The notes beneath the pieces were generated by a model. It worked only from the letters and a program-made list of their open reading frames with translations, searched no databases and was not told where the DNA came from. Shown one piece after another: positions 1 through 8,432 of a DNA stretch of 64,000 nucleotides. Made by a program: the position numbers and the translations under genes. Numbering within the stretch: position 1 is the stretch's first letter; each line of letters opens with the position of its first letter. The stretch lies in contig CAVVOX010000005.1 in the NCBI GenBank assembly GCA_963749875.1, forward strand, positions 259,603 to 323,602, in the 5' to 3' direction. This DNA comes from JAHQVI01 sp963749875 (GTDB lineage Bacteria > Pseudomonadota > Alphaproteobacteria > Rhizobiales > Rhodomicrobiaceae).

Positions 1-474
1 GTCGAGATCGAAATCGGCATTGGCCGTCATCGGATAGCTCGGCAGATTGGCGCGATAGGTGATGCGGATCGTTCCCGTGGTTTCGATGCCGCCCGGTTCG
101 AGACGGACGATCTTGGGCTCATGCCCGGCGGACTTTCCGTCCTCTTTGAGCGGCAGGCCGAGCAGGAATTGCCCGGAGGCGTTGATCAGATAGCCGTCCT
201 CGCTGAGGGCGAGATCCTCATCGCTCGATGCAAACGCCCGGCTGAAAATCGGCTCACCCGATTTGGTGATGCCGGACTGCTCGCATACGAGGAAGATGTC
301 GCGCGGCGCCGGCTCGATATCGTCATCGCTTTCGGCGAGTTCGGCTTCCTCCTGGCCCCAGGGCAGCTCGAGCTCCGGCTCGAATTCGCGGAAATCGTTC
401 GGCAGCTCGAATGAGGCGGCCTTTCCAAATTGATGCAGGCCGGCGCTCGCCGCCAATGCTTCGATGAACCCCAT
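1..474 (-). CDS. Flagellar hook-basal-body-like protein (FlgE-like), 3' end outside window
   Basis: The frame is open from an ATG at 474 to the window edge (158 codons) and is preceded by a good ribosome binding site (GAGGAGG). The segment GYLINASGQFLLGLPL at residues 94-109, followed by RANLPSYP at 141-148, resembles the central part of hook proteins, where a 'GyL.n..G..LlG.p' block precedes an 'anLPs.p' block. The usual hydrophobic N-terminal rod/hook helix is missing. Instead the first 60 residues are acidic (a long run of Glu and Asp). It is therefore an unusual or N-terminally remodelled hook-family protein. No other flagellar gene is visible in the window. The family assignment rests on motif resemblance only. 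Confidence 0.55.
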   Translation of the reverse strand, partial: MGFIEALAASAGLHQFGKAASFELPNDFREFEPELELPWGQEEAELAESDDDIEPAPRDIFLVCEQSGITKSGEPIFSRAFASSDEDLALSEDGYLINASGQFLLGLPLKEDGKSAGHEPKIVRLEPGGIETTGTIRITYRANLPSYPMTANADFDLD

Positions 475-690
475 CTCACGCCTCCTCGCATAGGCTGAAC
501 TCAGTTTCCTCCCAAAATTGCCGCATCAACGCTTATGAAAGGTAAACGGGCGCGCGAAGCTCGAAAGAAAATTCGACTAAAATCTCTTGGCACTTAACCG
601 GCCGTTGAGGAGGCGTGCCCGCGCGGAAGGCTTGTCGGGCAGGGCGCGTAGCCGTTAAGTACCAGGAGCAGCAACAGACCGGGACAGAGA
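475..690. promoter_or_regulatory. Divergent intergenic region between hook-like gene and MoxR gene
   Basis: This 216-bp space separates two divergently transcribed genes and must hold promoters for both. It is AT-richer than its flanks around 520-600. I see no clear operator or hairpin. Confidence 0.35.
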
Positions 691-1536
691 ATGCGCTTCG
701 AAGGGACGAAGAACTATGTCGCAAGCGAGGATCTGCGCGTCGCCGTCAATGCGGCGATCACGCTTGAGCGTCCTTTGCTGATCAAGGGCGAGCCCGGCAC
801 CGGCAAGACCATCCTTGCTCATGAGGTCGCCGAAGCGCTCGGCCTGCCGCTGATCGAGTGGCACATCAAGTCCACCACCAAGGCGCAGCAGGGCCTTTAT
901 GATTACGATGCGGTGAGCCGGCTTCGCGACAGCCAGCTCGGCGACGAGCGCGTCAAGGACATCCGCAATTACATTCGCCGCGGCAAGCTGTGGGAAGCGT
1001 TCACGGCCCCGCGGCGTCCGGTCCTGCTGATCGATGAAATCGACAAGGCCGATATCGAGTTTCCGAACGATCTGCTCCAGGAACTCGACCGGATGGAATT
1101 CTATGTCTATGAGACGGGCGAGACGATCAGAGCCCGGCAGCGCCCGATCGTCTTCATCACCTCGAACAATGAGAAGGAGCTGCCCGACGCCTTCCTGCGC
1201 CGCTGCTTCTTTCATTACATCCGGTTTCCGGACGCCGACACGATGACGGAGATCGTGGAGGTGCACTTCCCGGGATTGAAGCAGCGCCTACTGAGAGAGG
1301 CGCTGACCGTCTTCTATGAAATTCGCGACGTGCCGGGGCTGAAAAAGAAGCCATCGACCTCTGAGCTTCTGGATTGGCTGAAACTGCTTCTGAACGAAGA
1401 CATCGACGCCGAAACACTGCGCGAGCGCGACCCGAAGAACATGATCCCGCCGCTTCATGGCGCGCTCCTGAAAAACGAGCAGGATGTCCATCTGTTCGAG
1501 CGTCTCGCATTCATGATGCGACGTAAAGAAAGTTGA
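691..1536 (+). CDS. MoxR-family AAA+ ATPase
   Basis: This 281-residue cytoplasmic protein is a MoxR-type AAA+ ATPase, a family thought to act as chaperone-like remodellers that mature or activate partner proteins. Walker A is GEPGTGKT at residues 33-40 and Walker B is VLLIDE at 111-116. A sensor-1 region (VFITSNNEKELPDAFLRR) follows at 154-171 with the arginines expected of the oligomer interface. The length is normal. Members of this subgroup usually sit directly upstream of a CoxE-like von Willebrand A-domain gene. Here the next gene encodes an unrelated secreted protein, so the usual partner is absent from this spot. The ATG at 691 gives the conserved MRFEGTKNYV start. Confidence 0.9.
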   Translation: MRFEGTKNYVASEDLRVAVNAAITLERPLLIKGEPGTGKTILAHEVAEALGLPLIEWHIKSTTKAQQGLYDYDAVSRLRDSQLGDERVKDIRNYIRRGKLWEAFTAPRRPVLLIDEIDKADIEFPNDLLQELDRMEFYVYETGETIRARQRPIVFITSNNEKELPDAFLRRCFFHYIRFPDADTMTEIVEVHFPGLKQRLLREALTVFYEIRDVPGLKKKPSTSELLDWLKLLLNEDIDAETLRERDPKNMIPPLHGALLKNEQDVHLFERLAFMMRRKES

Positions 1537-1605
1537 TCACCCGTAAACCCTTTGGGCACACATCGTGTTATAAGAGCAGTGCCGGGGTTGAGAGGAGATT
1601 CGACA

Positions 1606-2370
1606 ATGCGCAGCGTTCCCGAGATCGTTGCCCGTACGGCCATCATTGCGACGATTGGATTTCTGTCGGGCCAGGCCCATGCGGCGCCCAGCCTGTGGGA
1701 TCATAATGGCTCGGTGATGCAGTTCGAAGAAAAGGGACAGAAGCGCCGCTTCATCTATGAGGAGCCACGAAGCGCGCTGACCCCGGCCGGGGTGAAGAAC
1801 GGCACGGTGCTTTTCGATGGCGAGGAAAAGAAGGACGGGCGGCTCGCGGGCTATGCGAAGCTTTTCCGTAAGGGTTGCGACCCGATCGACTATTTCGTCG
1901 AAGGCGCCCATGACAAGGCGAAGGGCGAGATTCTGCTCCAGGGCCAGGCGCCGATCTACTCCGGCGACGGCTGCAAGATCACCGGCTACACGGATGACGG
2001 CAGCGCCAGCAGTCTCCGCTTCACGCGGCTGACGTCCCCCGACCGCTATGTCGCTCATAATGACCAAACACGCGAAGACGGTCTCGACCAGCGCGCGCCG
2101 TCCTACCAGCCGCCACGCTCCGAGGAACGGGCGGACCGGGAGCCGGCCTATACCGACCCGCGCGGCGAGGAACGCGATCCTGTTTATGGCCGCTACTCAC
2201 GCGACTATGCCTCCCGGCGCGACCGCTTCCGCCGCTACAATCCCTATGACCGCGTCTACGAATCCGATCCCTATCTTCGCGAAGCCCCGGACGACGATGA
2301 TTATTACGATGAGGAAGATCAGGAACCGGCTTACGCTCCCTTCCGACCCTGGCGGTTCAATCGTTTCTGA
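1606..2370 (+). CDS. Hypothetical exported protein with Arg/Tyr/Asp-rich C-terminus
   Basis: I do not recognise the family. From the ATG at 1606, preceded by AGAGGAG, the product is 254 residues and begins with a likely signal peptide ending near QAHA|AP (residues 1-25). A compact region of about 120 residues follows, with two cysteines (around residues 90 and 116) that could form a disulfide. From about residue 150 the chain is low-complexity and charged, rich in Arg, Asp, Tyr, Pro and Glu, ending in an acidic stretch and then PFRPWRFNRF. An upstream TTG in frame would add 18 residues ahead of the signal peptide and is less likely. It lies 69 bp after the MoxR gene on the same strand. Confidence 0.6.
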   Translation: MRSVPEIVARTAIIATIGFLSGQAHAAPSLWDHNGSVMQFEEKGQKRRFIYEEPRSALTPAGVKNGTVLFDGEEKKDGRLAGYAKLFRKGCDPIDYFVEGAHDKAKGEILLQGQAPIYSGDGCKITGYTDDGSASSLRFTRLTSPDRYVAHNDQTREDGLDQRAPSYQPPRSEERADREPAYTDPRGEERDPVYGRYSRDYASRRDRFRRYNPYDRVYESDPYLREAPDDDDYYDEEDQEPAYAPFRPWRFNRF

Positions 2371-2414
2371 CCCGCACTGCTCGACAGTCATGGCCGGCCG
2401 GCCGAGGCGGGCTC

Positions 2415-3869
2415 TTGATTCTTGACGAGTTGACCGGTCTTGCCCGCTCGGCAGGAAACCTCGCCGGAGACTGGCTCAGCCCCAGCCTGCGCCTCGGCGT
2501 CACGGGGCTGGCGCGCTCGGGCAAAACCGTCTTCATCGCGGCGCTGGTGCACAATCTGATCGCCGGCGGCCGCCTGCCCTTTTTCAGACCTGCCGTTCAG
2601 GGGCGGATCATCCGCGCCTTTCTCGAACCGCAGCCCGATGACAACGTCCCGCGCTTTCCCTATGAGGACCATCTGGCAAAGCTGACCGGCTCGCCGCCCG
2701 AATGGCCGGAGAGCACCCGGCGCATCAGCCAGCTGCGGCTCACCCTCGAATATGAGCCGACCACCCTGTTGCGCCGGCAGTTCGGCAGTTCGACGCTGCA
2801 TATCGATATTGTCGATTATCCGGGCGAATGGCTGCTCGACCTGCCGCTTCTGAAGTTGAGCTACGAAGACTGGTCTGCCGAGGCCCTGGCGCTGAGCCGC
2901 ACATCGGAACGCCAGGCTTTTGCGCAAGAGTGGCATGAATTTCTCGCCAGCTGCGATCCGGCGGCAGACGAGGACGAGATTCTTGCAATGCGCGGTGCCG
3001 AGCTGTTCGCCGCCTATCTGCGCCGGTGCCGCATGGAGAAGCACCTCGTCTCCACCCTGTCGCCAGGCCGTATGCTGATGCCCGGCGATCTCGAAGGCTC
3101 GCCCGCGCTGACCTTCATGCCGCTCGATCTGCAAGGGCGTACGCAAGGCGGCCGCGGCTCGCTGCACGTAATGATGGCGCGCCGTTTCGAAGCCTATAAG
3201 GCGCATGTCGTCAAACCGTTCTTTCGCGATCACTTCGCCAGGCTGGAACGCCAGATCGTCCTTGTCGACGTACTCGGCGCGCTGAATGGCGGACAAGCGG
3301 CGCTGGCCGATCTCGACCGCGCGCTCCAGGCCATCCTCACCTGCTTTCGCCCCGGTCCGAATAGCTGGCTGTCGAGCATTCTCGGCAAGAAGATCGGCCG
3401 GATCCTCTTTGCGGCGACCAAGGCGGATCACATCCATCACACCAGTCATGACCGGCTGGAGGCGATCCTGCAAAGGCTCGTGCAGAAGGCGATCGACCGG
3501 GCTCTGTTCGCGGGCGCCGATGTGCAGTCCGTCGCGATGGCGGCCGTGCGGGCCACACGCGAAGTCGAGGCGCGCCAGCCGCAGGGTGGTCCGCTCGCCT
3601 GCATTGCCGGAACGCCGCTGCCCGGCGAAGCGCTGAACGGCCAACGCTTTGACGGCCGGGAAGAGGTGGCGCTGTTTCCCGGCGATCTGCCCGATCTGTC
3701 GAAGGAGCGGGGCGAAACGAGCCTCGGCCGGCTCAACGGCACCGATCTCGCCTTTCTGCGCTTCCGCCCGCCCGCCCCGCAGGCGGAAGGGTTTGGCGCG
3801 CCCGCGGTCCTGCCCCATATCCGGCTCGACCGGGGCATGCAGTTCCTTTTCGGAGACAAGCTCGAATGA
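2415..3869 (+). CDS. ycjX: YcjX-family GTP-binding protein (DUF463)
   Basis: This 484-residue protein matches the YcjX (DUF463) family of P-loop nucleotide-binding proteins linked to envelope stress in proteobacteria. The P-loop GLARSGKT is at residues 31-38, and a Walker-B-like DYPGEWLLDLP is at 134-144. The start is a TTG preceded by GAGGCGGG. No ATG lies ahead of the P-loop, which makes the TTG the best choice. The stop overlaps the start of the next gene by 4 bp (ATGA), so the two are translationally coupled. This pairing matches the conserved ycjX-ycjF order of other proteobacteria. The biochemical role is not established by the sequence. Confidence 0.88.
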   Translation: MILDELTGLARSAGNLAGDWLSPSLRLGVTGLARSGKTVFIAALVHNLIAGGRLPFFRPAVQGRIIRAFLEPQPDDNVPRFPYEDHLAKLTGSPPEWPESTRRISQLRLTLEYEPTTLLRRQFGSSTLHIDIVDYPGEWLLDLPLLKLSYEDWSAEALALSRTSERQAFAQEWHEFLASCDPAADEDEILAMRGAELFAAYLRRCRMEKHLVSTLSPGRMLMPGDLEGSPALTFMPLDLQGRTQGGRGSLHVMMARRFEAYKAHVVKPFFRDHFARLERQIVLVDVLGALNGGQAALADLDRALQAILTCFRPGPNSWLSSILGKKIGRILFAATKADHIHHTSHDRLEAILQRLVQKAIDRALFAGADVQSVAMAAVRATREVEARQPQGGPLACIAGTPLPGEALNGQRFDGREEVALFPGDLPDLSKERGETSLGRLNGTDLAFLRFRPPAPQAEGFGAPAVLPHIRLDRGMQFLFGDKLE

Positions 3870-4918
3870 GCGCCGACAATCAGCAGAGAACGCCGAAGGT
3901 CTTCCGTCTGGACGACACACGGCTCGGCCCCCCCGAAGCGGAGCCCGTTGACCAGCCCGCAGCGCCGGCGCCGGCGCCGGACGAGGCAAAGCCGCCGCCC
4001 GCCAGCTACGCCGCCGCCAAGCTGATGCGCTTCCGCGGCATAGGCTGGGGCACAATCTTTTTCAGTGCGCTCGCCGGTCTGATTTCGATCGGCATCAGCA
4101 TCTGGGTCACCAATTTCATCGCCGATCTCTTCGCGCGGGGCGGCTGGCTCGGCTATCTGGCGCTCGGGCTGGCGCTGATTGCGGCACTGGCGGCATTGGC
4201 GATCGCCGCGCGTGAACTATTGGGCTTCTTCCGCCTGGGCCGGGTCGCCGCCATCCGCCTGTCGGCGGAAAACGCCCTCGCCGAGACCGACAAAAGCCGC
4301 GCAACGGCCGTTTCCCAGCAAATCGAGCGGCTTTTCTCTGGCCGTGACGAACTGAAATGGGGCGCGGGCCGCCTCGCGGACCATCGCCGCGAGGTGCTCG
4401 ATGCACGCGAACTCCTGATCCTCACCGAGCGCGAACTGGTGCTGCCGCTCGACCAGGAGGCAAGACGCTTGGTTTCGGCCTCGGCCCGACGGGTCGCCAT
4501 GATCACCGCAGTCAGCCCTTCCGCGATCGTCGATGTCATCTTCGTCGCCGTAGAAAATCTCGGCATGCTGCGCCGTCTCGCCACGCTCTATGGCGGCCGG
4601 CCGGGCTTTCTCGGCTCGCTGCGACTGGCGCGGCTGGTCATCGGCCATCTTGCGCTGACAGGCGGCGTGGCGCTTGGCGATGATGTCGTTCAACAGCTCA
4701 TCGGCCACGGCCTGACCGCGCGCCTCTCGGCAAGGCTGGGCGAAGGCGTCATGAACGGCGCCTTTACGGGGCGCATCGGCATTGCGGCCATAGAGCTGTG
4801 CCGGCCGCTCCCCTTCATCGAGGCGGAACGGCCGCGCCTGCGCGACTTCGTCGCCGAGCTGAGGAAGGCGCGGCGTTTCGCACAATCCTCATCGGCCGCC
4901 GGCGTCAAGGGCGAATGA
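3866..4918 (+). CDS. ycjF: YcjF-like UPF0283/DUF697 inner-membrane protein
   Basis: This 350-residue membrane protein follows ycjX with a 4-bp overlap. A Pro/Ala/Glu-rich cytoplasmic N-terminus (residues 20-48) leads into two transmembrane helices at about 61-88 and 93-116. The long remainder carries the DUF697-type region (from about residue 205 on, ITAVSPSAIVDVIFV and following). Length and layout fit the UPF0283 family. YcjF and YcjX are co-expressed in other bacteria, and the overlap here implies the same. The last 14 bp overlap the 3' end of the convergent L,D-transpeptidase gene. Confidence 0.85.
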   Translation: MSADNQQRTPKVFRLDDTRLGPPEAEPVDQPAAPAPAPDEAKPPPASYAAAKLMRFRGIGWGTIFFSALAGLISIGISIWVTNFIADLFARGGWLGYLALGLALIAALAALAIAARELLGFFRLGRVAAIRLSAENALAETDKSRATAVSQQIERLFSGRDELKWGAGRLADHRREVLDARELLILTERELVLPLDQEARRLVSASARRVAMITAVSPSAIVDVIFVAVENLGMLRRLATLYGGRPGFLGSLRLARLVIGHLALTGGVALGDDVVQQLIGHGLTARLSARLGEGVMNGAFTGRIGIAAIELCRPLPFIEAERPRLRDFVAELRKARRFAQSSSAAGVKGE

Positions 4919-5330
4919 CGATCCGCGTATTCGACTTGCCGTAATCTTTAATCAAATAGAAAAGCTCACGGGCATTGGACGGGTGAAGCCGAATGCAGCC
5001 GTGAGACGCCGGCCGGCCCAGACGGCGAATGGCGTTCGTGCCGTGAATGGCGTAGCCGCCGCGATAGAAGATCGAATAGGGCATCGGCGAATTGTACCAT
5101 TTCCTGGAGCGGTGGAAGCGCTTCAGGAGATAGGGCCGGTGCGAGCCCGTAGGCGTGCGATAACGGCCGCGACCCGTGGAGACGGGCCAGACATAATAAA
5201 GCTGGCCATCGACATAGACCCGCATTCTTTGCTCGCTCCGGTCGACCTTGACCAGCAAAGAAGCCTGTGCCGCCTGGGCGAGGCCGAGCGAAAGCAGAAA
5301 AACAGACAATAGGCCAAATAGGAAACGCAT
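4905..5330 (-). CDS. Small exported L,D-transpeptidase (YkuD domain)
   Basis: This 141-residue protein has an N-terminal signal peptide (residues 1-23, ending AQAAQA) followed by a bare YkuD domain. The catalytic signature is complete: His96 in HGTNA and then SHGCIRL at 109-115, with the nucleophile Cys112 and Arg114. L,D-transpeptidases make 3-3 peptidoglycan crosslinks or attach proteins to peptide stems in the periplasm. It is one of two such enzymes in the window (see 35747). The gene is convergent with and overlaps ycjF by 14 bp. Confidence 0.92.
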   Translation of the reverse strand: MRFLFGLLSVFLLSLGLAQAAQASLLVKVDRSEQRMRVYVDGQLYYVWPVSTGRGRYRTPTGSHRPYLLKRFHRSRKWYNSPMPYSIFYRGGYAIHGTNAIRRLGRPASHGCIRLHPSNARELFYLIKDYGKSNTRIVIRP

Positions 5331-5637
5331 CGTACCAATCCCGCTCTTGGTGCCAACATCGACGATTTTAACCTATTATGGCGGCAAGACGCATCAAGTT
5401 GCAGCCACAGTGGTTAAGAGCGGCCTTCATCAAGATCTCACCGATGGTGCGGCAACGAAGTCTTGAGGTGCACAGAACGGAAACATTGCGCCGTTGGCGC
5501 GATGCGCGTAAAAACGAAGCGGGTTCGTGTGAGTGCCCGCTGCTTCGGGGGGGGCCTTGGCTTTTTGTGCCGTCACATTCTTGAAACACGAATCCCCAAC
5601 ACTCAACCCGTGTCGCCAAAGCGTTTGGGATAGGATT

Positions 5638-6456
5638 GTGCAGCAACCCAGCCAGCAGGTCGGCCTGAGCAAACGCTACCGCACGCTGTTTATTTCCGAC
5701 GTCCATTTAGGGACGAAGGCGTGCCAAGCGAGCTATCTTCTCGAATTTCTTAAGCGAGTGGACGCCGATACTTATTATCTCGTCGGAGATATCGTCGATT
5801 TCTGGCGCATAAGGCGTAGCCCGCACTGGCCGCAGGCCCACAACGACGTGATCCAGAAGCTCCTGCGGAAGGCGCGCAAGGGCACGCGTTTCATCTATAT
5901 TCCAGGCAATCACGATGAAGCGCTGCGTGCCTATTGCGGGCAGCATTTCGGCGGGATCGAATTCAAGCGGAACGATATTCACGTCGCAGCCGACGGGCGC
6001 CGCTTTCTCATCATGCATGGCGATGAGTTCGACGTCGTCATCCAATATGTGAAATGGCTCGCCTTCCTCGGCGATTGGGCTTATGCGCTGGCGCTCGGGC
6101 TGAATACCGGCTTCAACAAGGTCCGCCGGACGTTCGGCTGCTCCTACTGGTCGCTGTCGGCCTATTTGAAGCATAAGGTCAAGAAGGCGGTGAACTATAT
6201 CGGCGACTTCGAAAGCGCGCTGGTCGGCGAGGCCAGGCGCCACGCCGCCGATGGCGTGATCTGCGGCCATATTCATTTCGCAGCGATGCGGGAAATCTCA
6301 GGCGTCAGTTACATCAATTGCGGCGACTGGGTCGAGAGCGCGACCGCCGTCGGCGAAACCTTCGATGGAAAGTTCGAAATCATTCGCTGGCACGACATTC
6401 TCCAGGCCGAACAGGCTGAAGAAACCGCGCTCCGCCCGACCGCCGCCGCAGCCTGA
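5638..6456 (+). CDS. UDP-2,3-diacylglucosamine pyrophosphatase-like metallophosphoesterase
   Basis: The calcineurin-like metal-binding motifs are all present: SDVHLG (Asp21, His23), GDIVD (Asp51), GNHD (residues 90-93), HGD (127-129) and a late GHIH. This places it among LpxH-like phosphoesterases, which cleave UDP-diacylglucosamine in lipid A synthesis. Many alphaproteobacteria use LpxI for that step, so a different lipid-linked substrate is possible. A GTG start at 5638 gives 272 residues. The frame is open further upstream, but the conserved region begins at SKRYRTLFIS. The stop overlaps the ATG of the glycosyltransferase (TGATG), so the two genes probably act on one glycolipid. Confidence 0.82.
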   Translation: MQQPSQQVGLSKRYRTLFISDVHLGTKACQASYLLEFLKRVDADTYYLVGDIVDFWRIRRSPHWPQAHNDVIQKLLRKARKGTRFIYIPGNHDEALRAYCGQHFGGIEFKRNDIHVAADGRRFLIMHGDEFDVVIQYVKWLAFLGDWAYALALGLNTGFNKVRRTFGCSYWSLSAYLKHKVKKAVNYIGDFESALVGEARRHAADGVICGHIHFAAMREISGVSYINCGDWVESATAVGETFDGKFEIIRWHDILQAEQAEETALRPTAAAA

Positions 6457-7473
6457 TGCGCTTCCTGATCGCGACGGATGCCTGGCGTCCCCAGGTGAAT
6501 GGCGTTGTGCAGACCTATGAGCGGCTCGGCGAGCACCTCATGCATCTCGGCCATGACATCGCGTTCATCACGCCGGAGGGATACCGCACCGTCCCGCTGC
6601 CGACCTACCCGGAAATCCGGCTGGCTCTCATCAGGCCGGCACAGGCGAAAAGGCGGATCGAAAGCTTCCACCCCGATTACGTCCACATCGCCACGGAAGG
6701 CCCGATCGGGCTCGCCACACGCGCCGTTTGCCTGCGGCAGCGCCGGCCGTTCACGACAAGCTATCACACCCGGTTTCCCGAATATGCGGCGGCGCGCCTG
6801 CCGATCCGCGAACTCGTGGGGCTACGCCTTCGAGCGCTGGTTCCACAATGCCGCCAGAGGCACGATGGTCGCCACGGCCTCGCTGCTGGAGGAATTGGCG
6901 GACAAAGGATTCGAGCATCTCCTGCCCTGGTCACGTGGCGTCGATACGGCACGGTTCCGCCCGCAGGACGTGCGCATCTTCGGGGACGGGCCAGTGTTTC
7001 TCTATGTCGGCCGCGTCGCGGTGGAGAAGAATGTCGGCGCCTTCCTCGATCTCGATCTGCCGGGAAAGAAGGTTGTCGTGGGCGGCGGGCCACAGCTCGA
7101 CGAGCTCAAATCCGCCCATCCGGACGCCGCGTTCACCGGCCCGCTCCTGGGCGAGGCGCTGGCCGATGCCTTCGCCTCGGCGGACGTCTTCATTTTTCCG
7201 AGCCGGACGGACACTTACGGCGTCGTGCTGCTCGAAGCGCTCGCCTCCGGGGTTCCCGTTGCGGCCTATCCCGTCACCGGTCCCAAAGATGTCCTTGCCC
7301 ATGGAAAGGTCGGCTATCTCAGCGAGGATTTGAGGGAAGCGGCTCTGCAAGCCCTGACCATAGACCGGGACGCCTGCCGGGATTATGCTCTCCGCTTCAG
7401 CTGGGAAAGCTGTGCCCGGCAGTTCATCGCGAATATCACGGCCGCTTGTACAGGCTCGCCGGCAAGATTATGA
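6456..7473 (+). pseudogene. Glycosyltransferase family 4 (GT1 superfamily) gene with one frameshift
   Basis: The first part (MRFLIATDAWRPQVNGVVQT and on) is a classic GT-B N-terminal domain of the MgtA/SqdX/PimB type. It runs in one frame to about 6815. The continuation (WGYAFERWFHNAA, GRVAVEKN, then FPSRTDTYGVVLLEALASG with the conserved donor-site glutamates) is in the +1 frame and ends at 7473. One extra base between 6813 and 6817 explains this. Removing it gives exactly 339 codons, a normal length for the family. The gene overlaps the upstream phosphoesterase by 1 bp. It is either a fresh pseudogene or a base-call error, because nothing else in it looks decayed. Confidence 0.85.
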
Positions 7474-7600
7474 GCCGGCCGTTCCGCGTTCCCTCGATCA
7501 CAGATGTGCGCGAGGACGTCCGGTCACGGTCGTGCTGTCAGGAGGGAATGTCGATCCTGCGGTGCTCACAGAATGCTTAGCCACGGTTCCCGGCTAAGCG

Positions 7601-8344
7601 TCACGCATTCGAGGGACCGTAGAAATCGCCCTCATCGGAAGGGTCCGACAGGGCCGCAGAAATTTCTTCCACCACGTCATCCGGAATGGCGCGGTCCTTG
7701 GGGAAGGCGCGTTTGAAACCGTGGATCTCGCATCCGCCATCGTCGAATTGAAACATGACGTCGCGTTCCTCCTCGAAAGCGCTCATCAGCTCCGATTCGA
7801 TTTCGCTCAAAAGCGAGGCCATACGCGCGGCGCGCGCAAGCACGGCCTCCTGAGCCGTGCAAGCATGTTCGATCGCGTCCGCGCGTTCGGCGATCTGCCG
7901 GGCCACGCCTTGGAAAACCCCCGCCGCCTGCAGCGCATAGGCAGCGCTGTGAATACCCTCGGCGGCGTCGCGGATCGTCTTCACATGGTCTCTGAGAGCT
8001 GCGGGGACGGTTTCGAAGTTGAAGCGCCGCAGAGGCAGCTCGACGGTGTCCCGGTCCGCGCTGGGCAAATACGCCATGTCGCTGCGTGCCTGGTTCAGCG
8101 CCTCGCGCAGCGTTGCCAGTGTCTCATCCGTTTCCGTCTCTTCCAGCACCTGCCCGTTCTCACGCATGGCCGACTCAAGCTTGGTAATGGCGCTGAGAAG
8201 CATTCTGGTTTCGGCAGACCGGTTACGCTGCAGATAGCAGGAAAGGAACCAGCGCCCACGGCTGGTTTCGCGAATAGCCCGCTCGATGGCATCGTAATCC
8301 GCCGTGAGCGAGGTGATATGTGACGTAGATGACGGCATCGCCAT
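7601..8344 (-). CDS. Conserved hypothetical cytoplasmic helical protein
   Basis: I do not recognise a named family. The 247-residue product has no signal peptide or membrane segment and looks largely helical. The N-terminus contains DYDAIERAIRETSRGRWFLS, followed by a helix rich in Arg and Glu. The middle (FNFETVPAALRDHVKTIRDA) and a repeated Ala/Glu pattern suggest a bundle. The C-terminus is acidic (DPSDEGDFYGPSNA). A CheZ-like helical organisation crossed my mind, but no catalytic motif supports it. Starts at 8344 and 8338 are both possible. It stands alone between a broken glycosyltransferase and a divergent MFS gene. Confidence 0.6.
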   Translation of the reverse strand: MAMPSSTSHITSLTADYDAIERAIRETSRGRWFLSCYLQRNRSAETRMLLSAITKLESAMRENGQVLEETETDETLATLREALNQARSDMAYLPSADRDTVELPLRRFNFETVPAALRDHVKTIRDAAEGIHSAAYALQAAGVFQGVARQIAERADAIEHACTAQEAVLARAARMASLLSEIESELMSAFEEERDVMFQFDDGGCEIHGFKRAFPKDRAIPDDVVEEISAALSDPSDEGDFYGPSNA

Positions 8345-8432
8345 TTTTGCACTCGATGTCGTTGGGAGACCCCGGCCGACCCTGATTGCGGTGACTATGC
8401 AGCGAATATCTTAGCGTTTGGTTTAGCGGATC

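Noticed and set aside
2388..4055. A 555-codon open frame antisense to ycjX
   Set aside because: Composition is typical of a GC-rich shadow; ycjX on the other strand has clear motifs.
7601..8344. Assignment of the hypothetical protein as a CheZ-like phosphatase
   Set aside because: The protein is helical and of similar size, but no conserved CheZ catalytic segment or chemotaxis neighbour is visible.
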